In this document: in pieces, positions 1 to 6,331 of the stretch | How positions within the stretch are numbered: position 1 is the first letter of the stretch | Layout: each line of letters opens with the position of its first letter | Assembly (NCBI GenBank): GCA_019348475.1 | Contig: JAHWJJ010000281.1 | Location: forward strand, 1-6,331 | Length of the DNA: 6,331 nt | Direction of reading: 5' to 3' | From: Gemmatimonadota bacterium | GTDB taxonomy: Bacteria > Gemmatimonadota > Gemmatimonadetes > Longimicrobiales > Longimicrobiaceae | Translations under genes and position numbers: made by a program | The notes under the pieces: model-generated | Told to the model about the DNA's origin: nothing | Seen by the model: the letters and a program-made list of their open reading frames with translations, nothing else | Database searches by the model: none

Positions 1-2304
1 CGCCGCTTCCTCCATCTTTCAGCTCCCGTGATCCTGACCGCACTTCTGCTCGCCCTGCAGGCGACGACGGGCACCGTGCACGGCACCGTGCGCGCGCACC
101 CCTCCGGCGAGCCGGTTCCGCACGCCACGGTAGAGGTGGCCGCGCTGAACCGCCGGGCCGTCGCGGACGCGCGCGGCTACTACGTCATCGCCGGCCTTCC
201 CGCGGGCGCGCACCGGGTGCGGGCCGTGGCGGTGGGGCACGACAGCGCTTCAGCCGTGGCCACGCTCGCGGCGGGCGGCTCCGTGCGCCTGGACCTTTCC
301 CTCGCCTCCCGCGCGCTGGCGCTGGAGGCGGTGCAGGTGGCGGCCGCGCCGCCCGCGCCCGGGCGCGACGCCCCCGGCCCCGCGGCCACGCACATCGACG
401 CCGCCACCATCAAGGCGCTCCCCTCGGTGGGCGAGCCGGACGCCTTTCGCGCCATCCAGACGCTCCCCTCGGTGGCCGCCGCGTCGGACTTCTCCACCGC
501 GCTCTACCTGCGCGGCGGCACGCCGGACCAGACCCTGGTGACGCTGGACGGCGTGCCGCTCTTCAACCCGTACCACCTGGGCGGGCTGTTCTCGGCCATC
601 GACCCGGACGCGCTGGCCACGGTGGACGTGGTACCCGGCGCGCTCCCCGCCCGCGCGGGCGACCGCCTGTCCGGCGCCGTGCACATGCACACGCGCGACG
701 GGGGGAGCGACCGCTGGCGTTCCACGGGCGGCATCAGCCTGATCTCGTCGCGCATCGGGCTGGACGGGCCGCTCCCCGGGGAGATGGGCACCATGCTGTT
801 CTCGGTCCGCCGCACCTACCTGGACGCGGCCGCGGCGGCGGCCCGCGGGGCGGGTCTCATCGACGACCCCTTTCCCTTCGCCTTCACCGACGCGCACCTC
901 AAGCTGTCCAGCCCGGCGGGCGGGGCGGCACAGTGGTCCGTCTCCGGGTACCTGAACGACGAGGGGTTCCGCACCCCCGACGCGTGGACCGACGACAACA
1001 ACCTGACCTGGGGATGGGGAACGCGCGCGGCCAGCGCCCGCTACCGCCGCGCGCTGGGCGGACGCTGGCTGGTGGACGCCCGCGCGGGCGCCAGCGATTT
1101 CTCGGGCGAGCTGACCGTGGGCACCGGGCCCGGCACGCCGCCGGAGCGGCCGCTGTACAGCTCCATGCGCAACCTGATGGCGGCGCTGGAAGCCACGCGC
1201 TACACGGAGTCGCACCGGGTCAGCGGCGGGGTGGAGCTGAACGCGTACCGCTTTGCGCACGACGTCTTTCGCGGCTCGGAGGGCGACCTGGCGCGCCTGC
1301 TGCCGCACATCGACCGCGTGGACCGCATCGGCAGCGTGGCGCTGCACCTGACGGACGAGTGGCGCGCGTCGGAGCGGCTGTCGGGGCGGCTGGGCGTGCG
1401 GGTGCTGTCGGTGATGGACGGTGCCACGCTGCTGCTGCCCCGCGCCGCCGCGCGCTTCGGCGTCACCGAGAACCTGGCGCTGACGGCCGGCGCTGGCCGC
1501 TACGCGCAGACGCTGCGCAGCCTGCGCGACGAGGAGTCGCTGTTCACCGCCATCTTCGCCTTCGACCTGCTGGTGGCCGCGCCCGCGGACCGGCCCTCCA
1601 CCTCCGAGGACGTGACGCTGGGGGTGGAATGGGCGTCCGGCGCCACCGCCGTCCGTGCGGACCTGTTCGCGCGCCGGCTGTCGGGGCTGACCATCGGCGT
1701 TCCCGAAGGCGACCCGCTGGATACGCCGCTGCTGGTGGCGTCGGACTCGCTCACGGGGAGCGGGGCGGCGCACGGGGTGGAGCTGCACGCCACGCACCGC
1801 ATCGGCCGGCGGACGTTCACGCTGGCGTACGCGTGGGCAGACGCCTCGCGGACGGCGCACGGGGAGACGTTCACCCCGCGCTTTCACCGCCCGCACTCGC
1901 TGGACGCCTCGATGATCGCGCCGCTGGGGCGCCGCGGACAGTTCAGCGCGCGCTTCCAGTGGGCGTCCGGCCAGGGGTTCACGCCGGCCGTGGCGCAGGC
2001 GCCGCGGCTGGTGTACGACCCGCAGACCGGCACCTGGCGCCCGGGCGGAACCATCACCGTGTTCGGCGAGCACAACAGCGCGCGGCTTCCCGCGTACCGG
2101 CGCCTGGACCTCTCCATCCGGCGCGAGTTCCGGCCGCGCCTGGCGCGCGGCGGCACGCTGACGCCGTACTTTCAGGTGGTGAACGCGCTGGCCAGCCGCA
2201 ACGTGCTCTTTGCCACCCCCGGGTGGAGCGAGAGGGGCCCCGTGATCGAGTACGGCCCGCAGCTCCCCACCATCCCCACCTTTGGCGTGGAGTGGACCTT
2301 CTGA
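1..2304 (+). CDS. TonB-dependent outer-membrane receptor with N-terminal carboxypeptidase-like domain (5' end probably outside window)
   Basis: Predicted outer-membrane gated channel that imports a scarce substrate using TonB/ExbBD energy; the substrate cannot be told from sequence. Numbering from the GTG at 28: hydrophobic signal segment 2-12; carboxypeptidase-regulatory-like beta domain about 16-95 (GTVRAHPSGEPVPHATVEV, then DARGYYVIAGLPAGAHRV); a possible TonB-box-like stretch LEAVQVAA at 99-106; plug about 120-226 with YLRGGTPDQTLVTLDGVPLF and NPYHLGGLFS, the signature of Bacteroidota-type receptors found beside DUF4249 proteins; beta barrel from about 230 to the end, closing in EWTF with the terminal Phe usual for barrel proteins. 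Start: the GTG at 28 has no Shine-Dalgarno sequence and gives a signal peptide without positive charge, whereas the frame stays open to base 1 and reads RRFLHLSAP just before it. The true start is therefore probably upstream. About 758 residues are seen, a normal length for the family. It overlaps the next gene by one base. Family call is firm; substrate is unknown. Confidence 0.93.
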   Translation, partial: RRFLHLSAPVILTALLLALQATTGTVHGTVRAHPSGEPVPHATVEVAALNRRAVADARGYYVIAGLPAGAHRVRAVAVGHDSASAVATLAAGGSVRLDLSLASRALALEAVQVAAAPPAPGRDAPGPAATHIDAATIKALPSVGEPDAFRAIQTLPSVAAASDFSTALYLRGGTPDQTLVTLDGVPLFNPYHLGGLFSAIDPDALATVDVVPGALPARAGDRLSGAVHMHTRDGGSDRWRSTGGISLISSRIGLDGPLPGEMGTMLFSVRRTYLDAAAAAARGAGLIDDPFPFAFTDAHLKLSSPAGGAAQWSVSGYLNDEGFRTPDAWTDDNNLTWGWGTRAASARYRRALGGRWLVDARAGASDFSGELTVGTGPGTPPERPLYSSMRNLMAALEATRYTESHRVSGGVELNAYRFAHDVFRGSEGDLARLLPHIDRVDRIGSVALHLTDEWRASERLSGRLGVRVLSVMDGATLLLPRAAARFGVTENLALTAGAGRYAQTLRSLRDEESLFTAIFAFDLLVAAPADRPSTSEDVTLGVEWASGATAVRADLFARRLSGLTIGVPEGDPLDTPLLVASDSLTGSGAAHGVELHATHRIGRRTFTLAYAWADASRTAHGETFTPRFHRPHSLDASMIAPLGRRGQFSARFQWASGQGFTPAVAQAPRLVYDPQTGTWRPGGTITVFGEHNSARLPAYRRLDLSIRREFRPRLARGGTLTPYFQVVNALASRNVLFATPGWSERGPVIEYGPQLPTIPTFGVEWTF

Positions 2305-3173
2305 TGCGCCGCCTGACCGCCGCCGCGCTCCTGCTGGCCTGCGCCGCCTGCGTGCGCGAGCCGGACCCGCTGGAGTTCACCGAACCCGCGTTCTCCGTCC
2401 ACGGCGTGGTGCGCGCGGGCGAGACCGCCGTGCGCGTCTCCCTGCTGCGCACCCTGGCCAGGGGCGCCCCCTCGGAAACGTCCGGCGCCGAGGTGACGCT
2501 CTCCAGCGGGGCCACCACGGTGCGGCTGACGGAGGTGCCGGGGTCGCAGCCGGGCGCGTGCTACACCCCGGACTTTTCGCCGGTGGAGTCCCCGCTCCGC
2601 GGCTGCTACGCGGCCACCCTGCCGCAGCCGGCGGCGCCGGGGAGCCGCTGGCAGCTGACGGCGACGCTGCCTGCGGGGGAGAAGGCCACCGGCAGCACCG
2701 TAATCCCGGCGCCCCCCGCCATCCTGAGCCCCGCTCCGGGCACCCGCCTGGTCGTTTCTTCGCGCGGTTTCGAGGCGGCCGAGTTCGACGTGGCGTGGCA
2801 GACCCCGTCGGCGCCGCGGGTGGAGATCCGCGTGGCGGAGGGCACGGCGTTCCGGGACGGGGCGCGGGTGCAGGGCTCCACCTGCATGGTCGCGCACCGG
2901 CACGTTGAGGCGGCGGTAGGGCAGCCGTCCGGCAGCCGGCGGATGTACGTGGACGGCGTCTTCTGCTATCACGGTCCGGGTGGCGAGATGGCCTGGGACT
3001 CCGCCGTGGTGCCGGTGCTGGTGACCGCGTTCGACTCGGCGTACGCGGACTTCGCGCTGCACGGCCGCGGCGTGACCAGGGGCCACCGCAGCGCCGCGCT
3101 GCAGGGCGCGTACGGCGTCTTCGGCTCCGCCGCGAGCACGCGGCGGGAGATCATCGTGATCCCCCGGCGGTGA
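2304..3173 (+). CDS. DUF4249-like exported lipoprotein, partner of the TonB-dependent receptor
   Basis: A 289-residue predicted lipoprotein of unknown biochemical role. The N-terminus MRRLTAAALLLACAAC is a short type II signal peptide with two candidate lipidated cysteines, C13 (preceded by LLA) and C16. The mature part is predicted beta-rich: FSVHGVVRAGETAVRVSLLRT (about 30-50), GAEVTLSSGATTVRLTE (61-77), a GCYAATLP segment (100-107), a WQLTATLPAGE strand and a STVIPAPPAI segment at 131-140, and the ending GAYGVFGSAAS near 268-278. This order matches the general DUF4249 plan as I know it. Four further cysteines (86, 101, 194, 221) could form disulfides in the envelope. The ATG overlaps the receptor's stop as TGATG, and a GGAG lies 11 bases upstream, so translation by coupling or reinitiation is likely. 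In Bacteroidota such proteins sit directly after TonB-dependent receptors, as here; a surface accessory role is inferred. The family call is from pattern memory and needs a profile search. Confidence 0.72.
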   Translation: MRRLTAAALLLACAACVREPDPLEFTEPAFSVHGVVRAGETAVRVSLLRTLARGAPSETSGAEVTLSSGATTVRLTEVPGSQPGACYTPDFSPVESPLRGCYAATLPQPAAPGSRWQLTATLPAGEKATGSTVIPAPPAILSPAPGTRLVVSSRGFEAAEFDVAWQTPSAPRVEIRVAEGTAFRDGARVQGSTCMVAHRHVEAAVGQPSGSRRMYVDGVFCYHGPGGEMAWDSAVVPVLVTAFDSAYADFALHGRGVTRGHRSAALQGAYGVFGSAASTRREIIVIPRR

Positions 3174-3241
3174 AGGGGTGAAGGGGTGAAGGGGTGAAGG
3201 GGTGAAGGGGTGAAAGGGTGAAAGGGTGAACGGTGAACGGG
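3171..3241 (+). repeat. Octamer tandem array TGAAGGGG starting at the stop codon of the lipoprotein gene
   Basis: Nine head-to-tail units: five perfect TGAAGGGG (3171-3210), two TGAAAGGG (3211-3226), one 7-bp TGAACGG (3227-3233) and one TGAACGGG (3234-3241). The first TGA is the stop codon of the lipoprotein gene. Because the unit is 8 bp and contains TGA, the first three units put a stop in all three forward frames within 24 bases. Units decay with distance from the gene, as expected for a slippage-prone array whose far end is older. No function is known to me. Confidence 0.97.
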
Positions 3242-3395
3242 CAAGGAACTGTGATTACGAGGAATCTACTCATCATCACCCGTACCTGTAGCCGACGGCA
3301 CGCCGGGGACTCGCCCTGACATAGGTGGGGTTCGCACAGCTCTGCGTGAGTAAATGCTGCCTTCCGGATTGTGGCTGACGGTTGTCGCCCTACGC
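3242..3395. other. Convergent intergenic spacer of unknown content
   Basis: About 150 bases between the octamer array and the hairpin, with G+C near 59% by hand count, clearly lower than the genes on both sides. I see no convincing gene, RNA gene, promoter or mobile-element end. Small frames run through it on the minus strand, but they cross the repeat arrays and have no family features. One copy of TGCGTGAGT (3343-3351) occurs here as the inverse of the octamer unit found beyond the hairpin. The lower GC could mean relaxed selection, a decayed element or an unrecognised RNA. Confidence 0.6.
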
Positions 3396-3432
3396 GAAGA
3401 GGCCCGCCCCCACACCGGGGACGGGCCTCTTC
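3396..3432 (-). terminator. GC-rich hairpin, probable transcription terminator
   Basis: GAAGAGGCCCG (3396-3406) and CGGGCCTCTTC (3422-3432) are perfect 11-bp inverted arms. After a single C/A mismatch the stem continues with four C-G pairs (3408-3411 with 3417-3420) around a 5-base loop, ACACC. It lies 33 bases past the chemoreceptor stop and is the only strong hairpin noticed in the spacer, so it is assigned to the minus-strand operon. Neither side has a U-tract, so intrinsic termination is not certain. Being symmetrical, it could also stop or shield transcripts arriving from the plus-strand operon. Confidence 0.72.
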
Positions 3433-3468
3433 CGCACTCACGCACTCACGCACTCACGCACTCCCTCA
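3433..3468 (-). repeat. Octamer tandem array TGAGTGCG starting at the stop codon of the chemoreceptor gene
   Basis: Read on the minus strand from the stop codon, the sequence is a degenerate 12-base start, TGAGGGAGTGCG (3468-3457), then three perfect TGAGTGCG units (3456-3449, 3448-3441, 3440-3433) ending directly at the hairpin. The first TGA is the chemoreceptor stop; later TGAs at offsets 12, 20 and 28 cover all three reading frames. The unit length and the anchoring at a stop codon match the array on the converging gene, although the unit sequence differs. Confidence 0.93.
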
Positions 3469-5202
3469 CGTCTGGAACCCGCTCACCAGCTCGCGCATGC
3501 GCTCGGCGGCGTGCAGCAGCTCGGCGCTGCTGGCGGACATCTCCTGGGTGGCGGCGGACTGCTCCTCGGCCGCGGCGCTCACCTCTTCGGCGCTGGCGGC
3601 GTGGGATTCGGAGGTGCCGGAGACCTCGGCGAGCGCCGTCTCCACCCCCTCCATGGCCGCGGCGTTGCGGGCGGCGGCCTCCTCCACCTGGTCGGCGGCC
3701 AGGCGCACCCCGTCCACCGCGGCCAGGATCTGCTCCAGCGCGCTGTCGGCGCCGCGCGACACCTCCTCCACGTCCTGCACCTTCTCCGTGCCGCGGCTCA
3801 TGGTCTGCACCACGTCGCCGATGCGGGTGCGGATGCCCGAGACGTTCTGCGCCACCTCGTTGGCCGCGCGCGCGGATCCCTCCGCCAGCTTGCGCACCTC
3901 CTCCGCCACCACCGCGAAGCCGCGGCCGTGCTCGCCCGCGCGCGCCGCCTCGATGGCCGCGTTCAGCGCCAGCAGGTTGGTCTGCCGCGCGATGCCGGTG
4001 ATGGTCTCCACGAACCGGTCGATCTGCATGGAGGCCTGCTCCAGCTCGGTGACCCGGGCGGCGCTGTCCGTCACCACCTCGCGAATCTCCAGCAGCCGCT
4101 GCAGCGCGGATCCCACCTCGGTACGGCTCTGCGCCGCCACCAGGTGAATCTGCTGCGAGAGCGAGCTCACCATCTGCGAGGCGTTCACGATCTCGGTGGA
4201 CCGGTGCCCCATCTCCTCCAGCGCCTCGCGCGTGGCCTGCAGCCCGTGCGACTGGCTCTCGGCGCCGCTGGCGATCCCCACCATGGCCGTGGCCACCTCG
4301 CCGCTTGAGGCCGCCACCTCTTCCGAGATGCTGGAGAGGTCCGAAGCGAAGTTGCCGATGCGCTCGGCCGTGCCCACCGTTTCGCCCACGATGGTGCGCA
4401 GCTGCCCCGCCATCTGGTCGAAGGTGGACGAGAGCGCCGAGAACTCGCGCGTCATCGACCCGTGGTCGCCGTTCATCCGGTGGCGCAGGTCGCCCGCGCC
4501 CAGCTGCTGCGCGCTGACGGCCAGGGTGTCCAGCGGGCGCTGGATCCAGAAGCGCATGGCGATGTAGATGAGCCCCGCGGTGGCCGCCGCCGCGCCCAGC
4601 GCCACCAGAAGCAGGATCACCTCCCAGCGCCGCGTGTCGCGCCGCATCTCGGCGGCGGCGGCCGACACCTTCTCGGCCTGGGTGGCGGAGATCTCGCGGA
4701 TCGCCTCTTCCAGCTCCTGCGTCTGCGGGCGCACGGCCGCCACGCGGCGCAGCGCGCCCTCGCGGTCGCCCACGTCCACCTGGGCGTGGGCCAGCGCGTA
4801 CTCCACCTCGATGCGCTGGTGGGCCTGCTCCACCGAGGTGATCTTCGGCTGCTCGGCCGTCGTAAGGTCGTCCAGGTCCTTGTACTGGCGCCGCTGCTCG
4901 TGCGCGCGGCGGCCGTACTCGGCAAAGTGCTGCTGGAACTGCGGATCGGGGGTGACCAGGTACCGCTCGCCGGCGGCGATCTGGTTGAGGATGAGCGACT
5001 CCAGCTGGCTGCCGATTTCGCTGCTGCGGCGAAGGTCCGTCAGCCGCTCTTCGGTGTCGCGCGAGATGCGGTCCAGGCTCCACACCGCCACGGCCGCGCC
5101 CGCCAGCACCAGCAGCACGATGAGCGTGGCCCCCGCGCGCAGGCGGCTGCGCAGCGTGTCGAACATCCCCTGCCGGCCGGGCAGGCTCCACGCCGCGCTC
5201 AT
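3466..5202 (-). CDS. Methyl-accepting chemotaxis protein (two-transmembrane chemoreceptor)
   Basis: Inner-membrane chemoreceptor of 578 residues that would control CheA/CheW. Cytoplasmic N-terminus 1-21; transmembrane helix 1 about 22-43; periplasmic domain about 44-192, predicted helical and resembling four-helix-bundle or CHASE3-type sensor domains ([18 protein letters not shown] near 76-93); transmembrane helix 2 about 194-217; HAMP about 218-270; coiled-coil signalling domain 271-578. The highly conserved hairpin tip is intact at 404-441 ([20 protein letters not shown], then [16 protein letters not shown]). Glu/Gln/Ala/Ser-rich segments near 292-305 and 537-556 ([17 protein letters not shown]) are likely methylation helices. 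The protein ends in SGFQT without the CheR-docking pentapeptide. Each cytoplasmic arm is about 150 residues, longer than in E. coli Tsr. The start at 5202 is supported by GAGG seven bases upstream; an in-frame Met13 is the alternative. It overlaps the binding-protein gene by ATGA, suggesting its ligand is bound by that protein. Confidence 0.96.
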   Translation of the reverse strand: MSAAWSLPGRQGMFDTLRSRLRAGATLIVLLVLAGAAVAVWSLDRISRDTEERLTDLRRSSEIGSQLESLILNQIAAGERYLVTPDPQFQQHFAEYGRRAHEQRRQYKDLDDLTTAEQPKITSVEQAHQRIEVEYALAHAQVDVGDREGALRRVAAVRPQTQELEEAIREISATQAEKVSAAAAEMRRDTRRWEVILLLVALGAAAATAGLIYIAMRFWIQRPLDTLAVSAQQLGAGDLRHRMNGDHGSMTREFSALSSTFDQMAGQLRTIVGETVGTAERIGNFASDLSSISEEVAASSGEVATAMVGIASGAESQSHGLQATREALEEMGHRSTEIVNASQMVSSLSQQIHLVAAQSRTEVGSALQRLLEIREVVTDSAARVTELEQASMQIDRFVETITGIARQTNLLALNAAIEAARAGEHGRGFAVVAEEVRKLAEGSARAANEVAQNVSGIRTRIGDVVQTMSRGTEKVQDVEEVSRGADSALEQILAAVDGVRLAADQVEEAAARNAAAMEGVETALAEVSGTSESHAASAEEVSAAAEEQSAATQEMSASSAELLHAAERMRELVSGFQT

Positions 5203-6331
5203 CGGCCCGCCTCGGGCAGCACGATGCTGCCGCCCCGGATCACTCCCAGCGTGAACTGCTTGTTCACCGGATCTCCGTTCTCGTCGAATTCGACTCTTCC
5301 CGCCACCCCTTCGAAGGGGGGCGACCCGCCCCGCTCCGCGCCCACGCCCTCGAGCCAGCGGCGGATGGAGGCGGGGTCGCGGTGCCCCGCCTGGAGCGCC
5401 CGCGCCAGCAGCCGCACGGCGTCGTACGCCAGCGCCGACTGCGAATCGGGGTCCTCGTTGTAGCGGGCCCGGTACCGCTGCACGAAGGCGCGCGCGGAGT
5501 CCGACATCTGCGCGTGGAACAGCACGCCCACGGCGGTGCCGTCGTAGCGCGGGCCCATCTCCGCCAGCCCCTCGATGCCGTCGCCGCCCAGAAAGCGCGC
5601 GCCCAGCCCCACCTGCTGCGCCTGGGCGATGGCCCGCGCCGCCGGGTCCTGCAGCCCCGCGACGAACACCAGGTCCACGCCGCGGTCCTTCATCCGCCGC
5701 AGGTACGGCGTAAAGTCTTTGGTGTCGTCCAGGAACGGGTCCATGGCGGCCACGGTGCCCCCCGCCGCCCGTAGCGCGCTGGCGAAGTTGCGGGCCAGCC
5801 CCTGCCCGTAGTCGTCGTTGGCGTACAGCACGGCGATGCGCCGCCCCATGGCGTTGGCGGCGCGCGCCAGCGCCACGGCGTTGGCCGAGTCGCTGCTGGC
5901 CACGCGAAAGATCCAGTCGCCCAGGCGGCTGACCTCCGGGCTGGTGGCGCTGGTGGCCACCGCCGGCAGGTTGCCCGCGTACTGCTGCGCGGCGGCGATG
6001 GTGGCGCCGGAGTAGACGTGGCCCACCACCGCCAGCACGTCGGGGTCGCGCACCAGCGAGTCGGCGGCGGCGATGGCCGACGTGGGATTCCCCTCGTCGT
6101 CCACCACGCGCAGGGCCAGCTCGCGCCCGCCGAACGCGCCGGAGGCGTTCAGCTCCTCCAGGGCCAGCTCGGCGCCCATCCTGGACCGCACGCCGTACAC
6201 GTCGGGGTTGCCCTGCCCGTCCGTAAGCGGCACGGCCAATCCCAGCACCAGTTCGTCGCCGCCGCCGCCGCCCACCGAGCCGCACGCGGCGGCGGCGGCC
6301 AGGGCAAGGGCGCCGGAGACGCTTGCTGCGG
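5199..6331 (-). CDS. ABC-type amino-acid substrate-binding lipoprotein, LivJ-like (5' end outside window)
   Basis: Periplasmic binding protein of the type I fold (Peripla_BP_6, branched-chain amino-acid/LivJ group). Of the protein, 376 codons are visible. The first internal GTG (6275) is not the likely start: the frame remains open to the right edge and reads [14 protein letters not shown] before it, a lipoprotein signal peptide with the lipidated Cys at codon 6284-6282, followed by a Gly5 linker. The mature domain follows: [16 protein letters not shown] (strand 1), [34 protein letters not shown] (about residues 101-114 of the visible part, matching the LivJ GHxxSSxT ligand-carboxylate loop), then [34 protein letters not shown] and [11 protein letters not shown]. 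The stop overlaps the chemoreceptor start (ATGA). No permease or ATPase gene is seen, but upstream genes are out of view. Ligand specificity is unknown; an amino acid or a similar small molecule is most likely by family. Confidence 0.95.
   Translation of the reverse strand, partial: AASVSGALALAAAAACGSVGGGGGDELVLGLAVPLTDGQGNPDVYGVRSRMGAELALEELNASGAFGGRELALRVVDDEGNPTSAIAAADSLVRDPDVLAVVGHVYSGATIAAAQQYAGNLPAVATSATSPEVSRLGDWIFRVASSDSANAVALARAANAMGRRIAVLYANDDYGQGLARNFASALRAAGGTVAAMDPFLDDTKDFTPYLRRMKDRGVDLVFVAGLQDPAARAIAQAQQVGLGARFLGGDGIEGLAEMGPRYDGTAVGVLFHAQMSDSARAFVQRYRARYNEDPDSQSALAYDAVRLLARALQAGHRDPASIRRWLEGVGAERGGSPPFEGVAGRVEFDENGDPVNKQFTLGVIRGGSIVLPEAGR
5210..5213 (-). promoter_or_regulatory. 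Ribosome binding site (GAGG) of the chemoreceptor gene
   Basis: GAGG on the minus strand ends seven bases before the ATG at 5202. It lies inside the end of the binding-protein gene. It favours the start at 5202 over the in-frame ATG at 5166, whose purine-rich AGGGG abuts the codon with no spacing. Confidence 0.6.

Noticed and set aside
250..2073. A 607-codon open frame on the minus strand opposite the TonB-dependent receptor.
   Set aside because: The composition is Arg/Gly/Ala/His-rich with no domain pattern, as expected for the antisense of a high-GC gene with G/C-rich third positions. The plus-strand frame has clear receptor motifs throughout.
933..2303. An open plus-strand frame that runs in front of and in phase with the lipoprotein gene, suggesting a 746-residue protein.
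   Set aside because: It lies inside the receptor gene in another frame and is Arg/Gly-rich without features. The signal peptide beginning at 2304 shows where the real gene starts.
3151..3453. A 100-codon minus-strand frame across the spacer, ending in a Pro/Phe/His repeat.
   Set aside because: The repeated peptide is only the TTCACCCC complement of the octamer array, and the frame spans the terminator hairpin and runs into the neighbouring gene's end.
3171..3468. A CRISPR array, because of the short tandem repeats.
   Set aside because: The units are 8 bp, directly abutting, with no spacers and no cas genes nearby.
3382..4308. Long plus-strand open frames opposite the chemoreceptor.
   Set aside because: They read through the hairpin and repeat and have shadow-type composition. 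The minus strand carries the conserved chemoreceptor tip and HAMP.
5199..5202. A possible frameshift or fusion between the binding protein and the chemoreceptor, since the chemoreceptor frame stays open upstream to about 6285.
   Set aside because: The upstream extension is Arg/Gly-rich shadow sequence. The ATGA overlap and GAGG site mark a normal coupled start at 5202.

Overview
This is a high-GC window (coding regions look to be about 70% G+C or more) from a diderm bacterium. It encodes a TonB-dependent outer-membrane receptor with a carboxypeptidase-like N-terminal domain and a lipoprotein resembling DUF4249, a pairing best known from Bacteroidota. It also encodes a chemoreceptor, so the organism probably has chemotaxis. 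High GC together with a Bacteroidota-style receptor/lipoprotein pair points towards Gemmatimonadota (for example a Longimicrobium relative). That placement is inference; there is no rRNA or other marker in the window.

Layout. There are two convergent two-gene operons. On the + strand, a TonB-dependent receptor (1-2304, 5' end probably cut by the window edge) is followed by a DUF4249-like lipoprotein (2304-3173). The two share one base (TGATG). On the - strand, reading leftward from the right edge, an amino-acid-type ABC substrate-binding lipoprotein (6331-5199, 5' end cut by the window edge) overlaps a methyl-accepting chemotaxis protein (5202-3466) by four bases (ATGA). The 292-base convergent spacer (3174-3465) holds two unrelated 8-bp tandem arrays, each starting exactly at the stop codon of its neighbouring gene. 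It also holds a strong GC-rich hairpin that is probably the terminator, and about 150 bases of lower-GC sequence (near 59%) with nothing recognisable in it.

How the genes may work together. The + strand pair looks like a surface uptake unit: an outer-membrane gated channel plus a partner lipoprotein, substrate unknown. The - strand pair looks like a sensory unit: a lipid-anchored binding protein of the LivJ type made in translational coupling with a two-transmembrane chemoreceptor that has a helical periplasmic domain. The binding protein may therefore present its ligand to the receptor rather than, or as well as, feed an ABC transporter. No transporter permease or ATPase gene is visible here, but the operon continues beyond the right edge. 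The most unusual points are the stop-codon-anchored octamer arrays on both converging genes and the coupled binding-protein/chemoreceptor pair.
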